Shown in pieces: positions 32,751 to 44,825 of a stretch of DNA of 64,000 bases (its first letter is position 1; each line of letters opens with the position of its first letter). The translations under genes were made by a program, and so were the position numbers. The notes under the pieces were generated by a model, which worked only from the letters and a program-made list of their open reading frames with translations, was not told the origin of the DNA and did no database searches. This stretch comes from Siphonodentalium dalli (taxonomy: Eukaryota; Mollusca; Scaphopoda; Gadilida; Siphonodentaliidae), in contig CP136061.1 of NCBI GenBank assembly GCA_032622095.1, forward strand, positions 92,481,845 through 92,545,844, written 5' to 3'.

Positions 32751-34225
32751 CAGTTGTTTAATATGTAAAATCATTAGAACGTTCCTCCTGAAATACTTAG
32801 TGTTGGAAAAAATAGGATTACATTGGTTATGCCAGTCAACAGTCACTGGATTTCACATTTTTTTCAAGAAACTGACTCCAACTTTGAACATTGATAATGG
32901 GGTAGGAAATCACAAAAAGCTATGATATTGTCACCATATTCTAGTCATTGGAGGCAAAGGGTTGTTTTATTCCAGTTTGTGTTGATTATTCTTGCATAAT
33001 AAAAAGTTTAGTAATTTAGTGGAGGTTTATTCAGAACTTTATGAACTGGTTATATAGAACAACTCCGAAATAATGATTCACCATGTTGCCATCAAGTTGT
33101 AACAAAAAGGATCTTAGCTCAAAATATGAACACCAAAACAGGAAGCAGTATAATCTATATCAAAGAATACTGATCGTAGGAACTGGTGATAGTAATGTTT
33201 TATGCATCAAGGTCCATGTTTTCTGAGATTTTGTCCATATGGTTTCCCCTACCCCATTTTTCAGATATTCAAATTTGGCGTAATTTTCCAGAAAAATGAG
33301 TGAAATTCAGTGACATTCATGGACATATCCAATATAAGGCTATTATTTCAACATTAAAGTGTTTTAGGAGGAAAGTTCAAATGATTTTACACATTAAACG
33401 CACATTGTTTTCACTATACACACAAACCTTTAAAAATGGACAAAAATGCCCAAAATGCCATAATTTGATTGTCTACACCATGATTTTGGAAATTCATTCA
33501 CAGTGTGTTTAACCATGTATACTTAAGGGATTATGAGAAATACAGGGAAAATGGATATATATTTATTGAGTTGTATGACCTCAAATATGCTATTTCATCA
33601 TGCCGGTTCTGGACCACAGGCAGATATGGCTGTCCATACAATGGTGGAACACACATTTTGTTTAAGAATAGTGTTGTCTTCTCAATCATAGATGCATAAA
33701 GAAATCATATTGTGTGCACAATATAGTGAGGAAACTAATACAGCAGCAATATATCCCGTCGTTATTCTCTAGATTTTAAAATACTAGACCATAAAATATG
33801 GATTTTAGCTAATTCTTGGAAATTGAGGCTCCGAAATTAGACAAACTCCCAATTTTGGAGGCACGTAACTCGAAAAAACCTGGAGAGGAAATAACTAAAA
33901 CAACAAGAAATCTCTTCATTTTCTTAAGTTTTTAAAATACAAGACCACAAATACTCAATGTATCTGGGAAATATTTTATGTTCTGTAATCAGGGTTGTAT
34001 ACTCTACAAAATGGTTATATAAATGGAATGCCTTGTGATATGGAGTTTTGTATAAACAATCTTGAAAAGCCATAAATTGAGTATTTTACCAAATTCATCA
34101 ATTTCGCCTTTTTTGATTCTTTTTGATTTTTAGTATGTTGTTTGTGATGGGTTATAGTACTTATTCCCACTGAGAATCTTTGTGTTGCAATTAGTTTGAG
34201 GTGAAACCATAAATGCACTGGACTA

Positions 34226-35893
34226 TACGAGACGATAAAACATTGCATTTTAATACAGTTGAGAGGTTGACAATATTAGTTTATTTTTGTCCATCACGGT
34301 ACCAAGAACTGGTAGATAATTAATAATTGCACACAACACTGCAATCACCGCATGCATAGCTTATTGCCTTGGCTCAGTGAGAAAAGGCTTCATTTGTATC
34401 ATAATGTTGAGTCAGATTTTGAATTGCATAATATCGCTTCATACCCCCATATATTATAATGAAGAATAAAGCAGTAACGATTATTCCAGCCTAAATGAAT
34501 ACAGATGTTGGGATGTAGTGTGGTCCATTTAAGCAGGGAACTATCAACTGGAATTAGGGCACAGTGTTAAGAGATATGGTTGTCAGCTTTAACTTGGTTA
34601 TTAATCCATGACCCAGTACTCATCTCAATTCAATGTTTCACTGCTCAATGGGCTCAATGGCATGAACATTGTCAAATATCGAAGAATGTGTATGGTTAGT
34701 TGCCTTTCAAATTGAAAATAGTCATTAAATTTCACGAATAAAGAAAAAATAGGTCTCCTCTCGTGATCTTCATTATATGACATCGTGGATATATGAACTC
34801 CACTTTTGAAAACAATATATTTGACAGCCGTTCTTGGTACCGGAAAACAGTGATTTCTTTAAATTATTTGTCATGCCTTAAATATCCAATGGGTCGATTG
34901 TTATTAAATATTATGTCATCGATTGTACCAAATTTCACAAAGAAATCTGTGACAGCTTTTGAGTAAAGCCATTTTGTTTAAATATCAGGATGTTTTGGCA
35001 AAATGTGCGTCTGACCCTAAAGCACCAAACGATCCAATTAATAGTTCACACGATGACGCTCCCGTTAAAGATACGGGCAGCTTCGCTGTGGGTATAGCTG
35101 TAAAAATAATCACAATTTAAGGACATAATCTCAGTATCATATTCAGCATTGAGGAGCTGAGAAACGGTCGCGAACTTATTACTATATGATGTATGTGTGA
35201 GTTTTGTTGAAACAACGGATACGGAAAAAACTACAATGAATAGAAAGAACTAAATTTTTAGTGACGTAGGTTCCTATTTGAAAGGTGTCTATTATGAGCG
35301 TGTCAAATGTCTTCACTACATTGTATATCAATGTGAAACCGCGACTAGAGTTACAGTTCTTGGCTTCCGGGTTATAATGACAAGTCTAATTATCGAGGTC
35401 TGATATATCGTTCCATGCTTGTACTTTCGTGTCGCTATTAGCTCAGACGTCCTATATATACATGTAGGAGTATAATGATACGGGAGAGTTATTATATTAT
35501 ATATATAGGTCCCGTTGACCTCGGGCACATGTCTTATATATGACTGCTCCGGAGGGGAAGGAACCCTTGCGTTGGCTGACTATTGCTATGCGACTTTTTT
35601 CTTTTATAATCTTTTATGCCTCCGATTGGGAGAGTTATATTTACATACACATTTATACAAATACATACATGATGATGGCGTGGCGTGGGCGTTGGCGTGG
35701 AGAGGTATGGATGAAGGGAGATGGAGAGATATTGTGTAGTAGTAAGAATATAATGATTGTCACGGGGGACTGTAGAAGAGTATAGTATATGGATATAGTC
35801 AAGTGGGTGAAGTAGAAAATGATCAGATAGAACAGTCGGTTCTATAACACTTTCGTGACATACATGTATGTCAGTTGCAGACTATGTGAGTCG
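34226..35893. other. Unassigned AT-rich stretch
   Basis: No gene is recognised. Short open frames lack domain matches. Confidence 0.35.
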
Positions 35894-36103
35894 TCATATT
35901 GTCGTGTTGTTCCCCATATTCTTATAAGCATGTAGCAGAAATATTGCTGAATCAAGGATTACATATTCGACATTCTCTGCAGATCCCGCGAATGGCAATG
36001 ATCGAGGTCCTCCCAGAATTAAAGCCATCAGTTCTGGTATGGGTAGTGATGCGAGATACAGATATAGATCGATGCCATATTTGTTGATGATCCTAGTCCA
36101 GTA
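35894..36103 (-). pseudogene. LINE ORF2 extreme C-terminus (piece 2 of a split copy)
   Basis: On the minus strand the frame reads TRIINKYGIDLYLYLASLPI, PELMALILGG, ENVEYVILDSAIFLLHAYKN and ends at a stop (35894-35896). It continues, codon for codon, the LINE piece that stops at 42942; the two are separated by a 6.8-kb insertion. The LLLGG...AxFLLHxY pattern also ends the copy at 55654-56408. Confidence 0.65.
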
Positions 36104-36335
36104 GGTTACACTGGTGTAAATGTTTTCCATAGGCCTCAGTGTTAACGTTTTAGCGTATACTGTTGGCAATATAAACTTTGGGTCCAAAATGTTCTTTAAA
36201 TCTGAAAAACTTACATTTTGGGAAACTTTGTACGCAAAAAACTCATGTCTGTCTAGCAGGGAATTCGCCTTTAAATATTGTGTTTTCGTAACTAGTGTCA
36301 GAACCGCATACAAAAATACTGTCATATTTTAGACC
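36104..36335 (+). repeat. Left end sequence of the GGTTACAC family
   Basis: It is nearly identical to 42490-42720 over about 230 bp, including CCATAGGCCTCAGTGTTAAC and CTGTCTAGCAGGGAATTCGC. Identity ends at about 36335, where TAGTCGGATTCCTTATGTC begins. Confidence 0.88.
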
Positions 36336-36482
36336 GCATAGTCGGATTCCTTATGTCATCTGAAAACGGATTATGTATGCCTAGTAGGTGTGTTTTCGGG
36401 ATTGACTTGTTTCCATTCTTGAATTTTGGCGGGTCGGCATAAATCGGGGTCAACATCATTTAGAGAGCGTTTCGTATTTACA

Positions 36483-36840
36483 TAAAACGGTATATGGTGC
36501 CATCTGGCGTATGGTGATCGGTGCAATTTGATACTTCTCCAAACTACTAGATATGACCATTACATGTATTTTTGAAAATTTTGATGTGATCGGTTCATTC
36601 TTGTTGGCTACAGTTGTGATCAAAAATTAACACTGAGCCCTATGGAGATTCTATTACTTTGGATAGATGGCGCCATTTCGCGTATGATGATATGCGCGTA
36701 CTGATATTCCTAAACAATACTAAGTATGAAACACAGACGTAGTTTTAAAAAGGAATGGATGTGATCAGATGATTCTTGCTGGCTACAGATGCGATCAAAA
36801 TTTAACAATTAACCCTATGGAGAATTTCGTGTTATGCTCA
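36483..36840. repeat. Diverged tandem duplication, period about 180 bp
   Basis: Two copies share ATGGTGATCGGTGCA/ATGATGATATGCGCG, GATGTGATC, GCTACAG.TG.GATCAAAA and CCCTATGGAGA. The CACTGAGCCCTATGG part recalls the family's subterminal block. Confidence 0.55.
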
Positions 36841-37559
36841 AACGTTGATTGTAATATCATTTATGGGCAATCGTGCGCAAATATATGAAGTTTAACACTC
36901 GTGTTTGACCCACTGTAACTATCCGTGATTTAATAGTTGCAACATATGATATAGTTATGCCTCAAGGTACAGCAATTGGCAAAAGTAAGTGTCGAATGGT
37001 TTTGTAGTTTCGATAATATGCAGCCTGTTCAATCAAATGAAAATATTCACAAGAAGACTGTTCACGATGTGATTACATATTATATCATTGTTTTATTTGA
37101 TACTTGTCTGTATTGTTGTCCACTGACTAGTTTTAAAACCACATCGTTTATCATAACGGGATGTAGTATCACAAATGCACAGGTATAGATGATAGTTGTT
37201 CGCTGTCATTAACTCAATCGTTGTCATAGGAGTCTATCCCACATGCACTGAGAGAATCTGTGTTTTCGCAGGATTTGTGCTACTGATAAACGGACATTTC
37301 GGTGCAGTTGAGATCTTTACTATAGCGGTATAGGCTTTGCTTTCACGCTTCCCACGCCAGTTACATTTGACCAACTTCAGTGCAGCGACTGAAACCCAAC
37401 ATTCACCATCAATATTCTGACCACAGTTAATCTCCACGCTTCGTGTATAGCTGTGAAAATGAAGTAAATTCGAATGTCCACTAGAGTAGAGCTTAATGTG
37501 TAAAATACGTATCAACCATAGATGGATGTTCCTGCATTCCGAGTAGGTGCTTAGTAACC

Positions 37560-38060
37560 ACTACTAATGAGCTATCGGGCCCGGTGGCAAAGTCTCCCGA
37601 TCTTATAATGATCAGTGGCCTACGCAGAACATGGCTGCATATATAGTTTTAGACCTGCATGTGCCCAACTTTGAACAAAGCCAGCACCACGTGATTAGAC
37701 ACTGACTAAATTAAGGCAATACCAATAAATGAGTAGTACACAATTGTGGTATTTGATTAGCAACGGTTGCTAACCTTAAATAAGATATCTAGTTCACTTT
37801 GACGACCAGGTATATCTCAAATTTCACATTTGGGTATTAACTGTATCGGAAACGCAAACGTTGAATTACGACCCTATAAGCTATAATTCCAATTTCCAGT
37901 GAATTCCTGGTACTTTCCTAGACTAAGTTTCTCGATCTTATAATGACCAATGGCCCATGGGGCCCAACATGTACAGTTTCATATCTGTGTCACCATTTGA
38001 ACATAACCAATACCATCTGATTATAGACACTATCTCATTTACGGGAAAATACCATGGCCG
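37560..38060. repeat. Diverged direct repeat around CGATCTTATAATGA
   Basis: GATCTTATAATGATCAGTGG at 37599 and GATCTTATAATGACCAATGG at 37935 head blocks that share a GTTTTAGACCTGCATGTG/GTTTCATATCTGTGTCAC order and a TTAGACACT/TATAGACACT block, period about 340 bp. Confidence 0.5.
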
Positions 38061-38775
38061 GTTCAAAGCCAAGTATATTATTGGGGGAGAACGATCCATT
38101 AAGCCTAAGTCGATGGTTTGTTCATAACAGATGGAGTTATGATACATTATGAAGGATGGTGGAAGGGTCCCCTTAACTATGTTCTTCGACACAGTATTGT
38201 TCCCGCACTGTGTCACTTGTATCTTACTGTGTTGTACTATATAATTTATAAGACCAAGCAAATAATGCACATATCTATCTTCTTATAAATAACTTATCTC
38301 TTAGAAAGTGTCCAGAGATGTCTTGCCTATTTATACTGACAATTTATTTTTATTCTTGTGGCAAAGTATTTGAGGGAGAGATTTGTTATGTTGACTAAGA
38401 TGTTAATTTATTATGTGAAACGTGTATCCCGGGGGAGGTATCGAGTGGACGGAGAAAGTGTTTTCTTTATACTCAGATGAACATAGTTTAAACTCCCAAT
38501 TTGGATAAACCCGACCAGGAATTATAGAACAACCATCCATATAAGCCCAGCAATATTTAGCAATGAACATGGACATGATAACATTGTTTAACATTTTTAA
38601 ACAATACCACCCTATCCACATCTATTTGGCTATACATATCATTGGTACAGATGAGTTGTTGTAGTTGTTAAACTTGTTACGTTGATGCTGGTCGGGTTTC
38701 TCCAAATTGAATACTAAAACAGAATGTTCCATAAGCTACGGTGCCTGGTTTAGGACATGATCATTTGTTTTTTAT

Positions 38776-39904
38776 TTCACGAGATACTAATTCGTGGCCA
38801 CGAAATAACTAATTTGGTGGCCACATAATACTAATTCGTGGCCAAGAAATAACTAATTCGTGGTCACGAAATACTAATTCGTGGCCACGAAATAACTGAT
38901 TAACCTTTGCATATATATCCAGATACCTTTACGGTATGATTACACTAACTTGACGATGTTTTAGAAACAATACGTACGATCGCTGAGAAGCTACTATAAA
39001 CCCCTTATGGCCCGGGCTCTATGGGGCTATGAACGTCTGATATAAACTAGCCCAGAGAGAACGGGGAAACACGGGTCAGGTGGCTCCAAGAAAAACTGAC
39101 TATTCATTAGTTTTTACCACAAGGGATCGAATGGGAATGCCATTTCTCTCGGCATATTGGCCGATTTAAGTCAAATAAGGGGTTTTGTAGGGTGGGTCCA
39201 AAACAAGCTTATAAATATTCACCCCTTTCAACCATACCCGATCCAAAATGGTCGCCGCTCAGAAGGGGTCAAATGGGGTACGCATTATTTCTCGGTCAGT
39301 TGACCGATATAGATCAAATAAAGATTGTTGTACCGTGGTTCACAAAGAAAGCAAAATTTTCACACCTTCAGCCCACTCGAGCGAAAATGATAACTGATCA
39401 GAGGGGTCCATATATGGTACCATGCAACCCCCCCATTTTAGGTTGAATAAAGTGTGTTGTAGGGTGACCCTGAGACAAACTAAATGTTCACACGCTTTCA
39501 CCATCCCCGATCCAAAATGGCCACCCGCAGATGGGTTCAGATGCGACACCTATACAATTTCTCGACCCCTTAACCGTTTGATGTGGTATAATTGGTGCTG
39601 TATGGTGGCGCCCAAGATATACAGAATGTCGTGGGTGCCCATGTAACCTACCCCAGGACGGCGGCAATTTTGGATCGGGTTGGTGAAAGGGGTGATTTAC
39701 TTAATTTGTTTTACGGGCCACCCTACAACACGCTTTATCTCAAATCGCCGTGGCTCATGCCAGATCATCTCTATCCGCTTCCATTACAACAGTGACTGAC
39801 GATCGTATATGACAACTAATTATTTAGTGGCCATGAATTATTTATTTCGTGACCACGAATTAGTTATTTCGTGGCCACGAATTTGTATTTCATGGCCACG
39901 CAAT
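38776..39904. mobile_element. Element bounded by inverted arrays of ATTCGTGGCCACGAAATA
   Basis: The left array (38776-38902) and the inverted right array (39812-39904) are each built of five or six copies of a palindromic TTCGTGGCCACGAA unit. Between them are degenerate repeats containing CCCGATCCAAAATGG in both orientations and TTGTAGGGTG. No transposase is seen. It is nested in the 36104-41587 unit. Confidence 0.65.
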
Positions 39905-40439
39905 TAAAAAATATTCCCATGTCCTAAAAGTTTTGACTGACACTTACATAAATATGACACCCAGATTTGTTAGAACACAACTCCGTATTATGCGTTACTT
40001 CGTCCTGGCAATAAACATTAATTTTGTCAATTGATGAAAAAACACCATCAATCAATTTTACAACGGCATCCTGAAACTTTAGTTTTGATAAACATTGCAT
40101 TTGTATAATAGTGGACATTATCACTGAAGCACGTGATTGTGATGTATATGATTGATGTGAACCACATGTTTTCAACTACTGTATCTGGTGGCCTGACTGT
40201 ATTGCGTGTATCACATATAGTTACGATAAATTACATGTAAGAGCCATGCATATATGATAGCCTTTAAGTTCCACCACTGTGAACATTTGAGTAAATTGTC
40301 AAACTCTCTATAGGATCCAACGTTAGTTTTGTTGGCAATTGTACCAGCGGAGACTTATCTGAGGAGACCATTCTCAAAAATACATTTCAGAGTCATACTT
40401 GACATATGTGCACAATTTCAACTTGCACAATTCATGAAA

Positions 40440-41380
40440 AAACTAATCGTGTTAGTTAATATATGTATAATCAGGAAACGCCCTTTAAAGTTTTTAAACC
40501 GTCCAAACAATTTGTTTCCACTAAAATGTCAGACTGGAACAAGTAGACTCTGAAAGTAGACCGCCATATTTGATACATTTGTTAATTTCAACTCTCACAG
40601 TCCACCAGAAGGTTAGTTATGAGGATTAATATTTGTATAATAAGCAAACGCTCTTTAAATTCTTAAAACAGTCCAAAAACTTTGTTTTCCAATAAAATTT
40701 CAACTGGACACAGGTAAACTCTGAAAGTAGACACGATAATGATAAATAAACAGTTCGCATGTCGTCTTAGACAATCCGAAATGGCACGACCGTTGTTTTC
40801 GACCAAAGGAATCTGACTTGAGAAATCAGCGAGGGTGGGGGTAGGGGTAGCTTTTCTGCGATATCTTTACCAAAAATCGATGTATCGAAGTTTTATTTGT
40901 GGCATATGATCAAGATATCCTTTTCGATTGTTAATGTTCGTCCATATGTGATATAGCTCAATTTAAGAATATACAATACCTTACTATTTGGGAAAGAAAA
41001 TTAAAAATGCAATCATAAATGAAATTCGTCTGATTATTTTTGATAAAATTCCACATTAATATTTGTAATTAAGTAATTTGTGGCAAAATCTCCCCATGTT
41101 TTTCGATTTCCAAGAACAAAGAAAGCCACTTACCGAACTTGCTATGCGTAATAGCATGTTTTTATTACCAGGTGGGCGGGAAAAAAATAGAGGGGTACAC
41201 AAACAAAAGCCCCACACAAACCTGTTTCCACTAAAATATCAAGCTGGAAACAGGTAGATTTATGATGGTATTCAGGTAGACACACTGGTGGTATAGAAAC
41301 TGTTCTCATATCGCTTTTAACATTCCGAAAACGCGCGACCATTTTTTGCGACATAAGGAATCCGACTAACACCAACAAAT
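40440..41380. repeat. Three diverged repeats preceding the right family end
   Basis: Blocks AAACGCYCTTTAAA, GTTTCCACTAAAATNTCA and AAACTCTGAAAGTAGAC occur near 40475 and 40645, with part near 41225. The tail TTCCGAAA.CGCGCGACC...GGAATC(T/C)GACT occurs near 40778 and 41330. They form a degenerate tandem series. Confidence 0.6.
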
Positions 41381-41587
41381 TCAAACTTCACTACAAAGGG
41401 TTAATTCCTGTGCCAATGGCTATTTTACCTATGGGAAATCATAGGGAAGATGTGTCTTGATTTTTTTACGCAAAAAGCACACAAGGCTATTGACCAATCA
41501 GGGCCCAGTGTCTATTTTATTCTCTCCTATATAGTCCCCCCGCATCCGCTAGAGGTCTCTCCGAACCCTATTTACACCAGTGTAACC
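41369..41587 (+). repeat. Right end sequence of the GGTTACAC family
   Basis: About 95% identical by eye to 42722-42941 (ACACCAACAAATTCAAACTT through TCTCCGAACC), ending ATTTACACCAGTGTAACC. It begins immediately after GACATAAGGAATCCGACTA, the inverse of the sequence following the left end at 36335. Confidence 0.88.
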
Positions 41588-42489
41588 TAAAGCGATAGCC
41601 CGCTTTTTCGCGGAATAATTGAAACTCCCTACATTTATTCAGAGTTGCCCATCAAAGAAAAAATGTGTTCAAAAACAATATCACTTCTGTGGTTCTTTAT
41701 TTATCACACACAATTTAACCCCACCCCCTTTAACAAATTATTCATAAAAAAAGCACAATTTTCCACCACAAGTCATGTTCAGGCCCCATTTTCACACAGT
41801 TTTTGGGGTCTGGTGTTGCAAACTTGGATCAGCTATGGAAGACTGTACAAGATTCTTTCCATGAGAGAACTTCTGGTGATGTGAGGTCATTGAGTCCAGA
41901 TCTGATCAGCTGAGCATCAAGTACATGACTTTATCAGCACATGGAAGACTAAAATATGACATTTTTAGGTCTGCAAGGGTTATTCAAGATAACTGGATAT
42001 GGGTCTATATTAAATTAGTTGAACAAATATATGCTCTCTTTGAACTGCTGAAGCATTTTCTTAAATGTGTCCAGGTTTCAGTGCTATTAACCTTCAAATG
42101 GCCATACCCACCAGTGGAAATGACACACTTTTATGATATATATCTGTATATCACTGGCTATAAAATTAAAAATACTTGTTAGATTAGCTTCTTATAACAA
42201 TTGATATGTGTGTCATTGACATGCTCATGTATGGGTCATTTGCATTATCATGTGACTGTTACAACCTTGAAAAAAAATTGAAAATACCTTGAAAAATTGG
42301 CATTTTTTATGATAAATCTTACTATGTTTTGGGCTGATGTAAGTGAAAGAAGACATGAGCAGCAAGAATAGCCACACCATGCATGAGAGATTCATTGGAC
42401 TGAAAGACAAGGTTGTGAAAAATGCATTAAAATACTTTAAAGTGACTCCCAGGAATCAAAAATGCCCAAAAGCTAATTTTTTCCCTTTA
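41588..42489. other. 0.9-kb spacer between the two GGTTACAC units
   Basis: AT-rich and without a recognised gene; open frames of 60-85 codons show no domain. The ends are TAAA and TTTA, mutually inverted. Confidence 0.45.
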
Positions 42490-42941
42490 GGTTACACTGG
42501 TGTAAATGTTTTCCATAGGCCTCAGTGTTAACGTTTTAGCGTATACTGTTGGCAATATAAACTTTGGGTCCAAAATGTTCTTTAAATCTGAAAAAACTTA
42601 CATTTTGGGAAACTTTGTACGCAAAAAATCATGTCTGTCTAGCAGGGAATTCGCCTTTAAATATTGTGTTTTCGTAACTAGTGTCAGAACCGCATAAAAA
42701 AATACTGTCATATTTTAGACCACACCAACAAATTCAAACTTCACTACAAAGGGTTAATTCCTGTGCCAATGGCTATTTTACCTATGGGAAATCATAGGGA
42801 AGAGGTGTCTTGATTTTTGTTATGCAAAAAGCACACAAGGCTATTGACCAATCAGCGCCCAGTGTATATTTTATTCTCTCCTATATAGTCCTCCCGCATC
42901 CGCTAGAGGTCTCTCCGAACCATATTTACACAAGTGTAACC
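42490..42941. mobile_element. Compact 452-bp MITE of the GGTTACAC family
   Basis: It consists of the left end sequence fused directly to the right end sequence at about 42720, with nothing in between. It therefore looks like an internal-deletion derivative of the longer 36104-41587 unit. Confidence 0.82.
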
Positions 42942-42945
42942 AGTA

Positions 42946-43925
42946 GACATCCCGCATATGGATCATAACGCCAGCTCTGCATGTCCAAAATGCGTGTTCA
43001 AATTCGTGATCATAATAGTGCGAACAATATTTAAACAATGAGATTTTTGAGTGCACCAGTATATGGGCGATTGGTCCCGCACAACTCCCACAAGTTCCAA
43101 AGTCTATTAGGTTGAATATGGCAATCGCACAGTAATGAAAGCTCAGCTATATTTGCTGTAGATTGTCTCCATTCTGCACAGTAGTTAGTCTCTATTTTCT
43201 CGCGAACAATTCTACTCCATTGGCATTTAGAAGGAAAGATGCCGTTCTCCATATGTACAGTAAGGAACGAATACAGATCATATTTCCTCAGAATGCAGAT
43301 AATATCTTTGACAAATCCAGACACCTGCCGAATAAATAGCACGACCTGGTAAGATTTGAAAAGAAATAATTTAAGTGGCGTTTGGTGGCCAATTGGCAAA
43401 TGTACATGTTTTTCCAGGAAACACAGTTTTCGTAAATTAATTTCTCGTTCGGCTGGCATTATTCCCAAGAGACCTAGAGCTAGAATGGTTGGAGTCCGTG
43501 TCGGTAAAGACTGGATTTGCTTTACGCAAACCCGGAATGACCTCTCGATGTTCAACATGGCATCACTGTTGTCTAATGGAAGTAACTCACAACATTGAGA
43601 GCTTTGGGTAACACGATGCATTTGAACAGTTTAGTCATGACAGCGGGCGAACATGACTGGATAGTGCGTTTTCCAGCTAAGGCAACGTAGGCACTTCGCA
43701 TCTTATGTGCAATGTTTTGAGAGCGTTTTAACGTGTTACCAAATTTGCCCTGAAGAATTCCACGATGTGTGCATTCTGTGTCTTCAGTTTAGACATTATC
43801 CCCAAGTTGCCAAGTTCTAGGAAGTCCGTGCTGGCGAATGGTCTCATTGAAGACAACAACTTTACTTTTTCGGCCGGATCCACTCGGGTCAGTCTTATAA
43901 CAATTACAGACGCACATCAAGTATG
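42946..43925 (-). pseudogene. LINE ORF2 C-terminal region (piece 1 of a split copy)
   Basis: Minus-strand frames encode, in order, a KSKVVVFNE motif, PKTHR-like and KMRSAYVAL segments, a 196-codon frame (43621-43031) with CVKQIQSLPTRTPTILALGL then LGIMPAEREINLRK, and a terminal FEHAFWTCRAGVMIHMRDVY with the expected C...H...C pattern. This is the post-polymerase region of a non-LTR retrotransposon. It has stops and frameshifts and is 5'-truncated near 43925. The frame stops at the 36104-42941 insertion and resumes at 36103. Confidence 0.65.
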
Positions 43926-44296
43926 CAAGCGAAAAAAGTTGCTCTGATTACTCTTGCCGTATAATTTTTATTTCAGAACCACGTGATTCCGAGTCATTAG
44001 AACCAATCAGAACTCACTGTAATATGAAAGCGACAAATGGAAACGATTAACACAACACAGTGAGGTGTACTATGATATTGAATTTGAGCGGTGCATGTTT
44101 ATCACAAAAATAGCAATTCGACGAGACTACGATAACCTCAGATATAACTATGGCATGTCACCATGACTCTGGTCGAAGATTGATAGACTGCACCCCGGCA
44201 TTATCGTCTCAGGTCACCAGGAAGTATCACGTATCGTGGTCTCCATTTATAGCATAAGAGCATCGGAAGTTATATCTGGGATAGTGAAATGACCAG

Positions 44297-44640
44297 GATG
44301 TATATATTCCGGACATGATCGAAGTGGCGCGGAGCAGCATGAACCATAATTACCTATTTTCTGGGTGCGATAACTAACGAAACAACGCCCACGACCTATA
44401 CAATAACTGACATTCGTACTTAATGAGCTGGTGCGTTGTGCCTAGACAGTATGTCAGAGGTTACCTTCACCTCTATATTCCGGATATGGTCGAAGCAGCA
44501 TGCACGGACCATAATTACAGATTGTCTGCGGGGGTAACTAAAGGAACGCTAGACAGTCTGTCAGAAGTTACCTTCACCTATATATTCCTGATATGACCGA
44601 AGCGGCACGGACCAAGCAAAATTACAGATTTTCTGCGTGG
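44297..44640. repeat. Three diverged repeats with TATATTCCGGATATG
   Basis: TATATATTCCGGACATGATC (44297), TATATTCCGGATATGGTCGA (44472) and TATATTCCTGATATGACCGA (44579) each precede GAAGYRGCRYGGACCA.AATTACA and a TCTGCG.GGG/TAACTAA block. Unequal spacing indicates deletions. Confidence 0.7.
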
Positions 44641-44825
44641 GATAACCAAAGAAACGCTAACGACCTATACAGTCAATACATCGTGTGCACAGGCAAAACA
44701 CTCAACACCGTGTAATTATTTTTTTTGGAAGAGTGATTCACGATGAACACCCAGAACCGAAAGCCTGAATGGCTATAATGAGCAAGTGCGATTATGTAAT
44801 CAACATGGTGATGATGAAACATAAT

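Larger units (their letters stand above)
30218..34225. mobile_element. Large foldback (long-TIR) element, about 4 kb, opened by an insertion
   Basis: TAGTCCAGTGCATTTATG at 30218 is mirrored by CATAAATGCACTGGACTA ending at 34225; TA at each end may be the target duplication. Arms of about 0.9 kb match well by eye (AATTGGGAGTTTATCTAATT / ATTAGACAAACTCCCAATT; GTTTCCTCACTATA on both sides). The left arm is interrupted: its sequence stops near 30957 and resumes at about 32750 (ATGTAAAATCATTAGAACGT), matching the right arm near 33375. Without the insertion the loop is only about 0.3 kb. Confidence 0.8.
36104..42941. mobile_element. 6.8-kb composite element with GGTTACAC termini, inserted in a LINE
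   Basis: GGTTACACTGGTGTAAAT at 36104 and its inverse ATTTACACAAGTGTAACC ending at 42941 bound the unit. AGTA flanks it on both sides (36100-36103, 42942-42945). Two further identical-type termini sit inside: an outward right end at 41587 and a left end at 42490. Thus the unit is [36104-41587], a 0.9-kb spacer, and [42490-42941]. The inner ends lack matching flanks (TAAA, TTTA), so the outer pair probably defines a single insertion. The LINE frame is continuous across one AGTA copy. No transposase is recognised. Confidence 0.78.
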
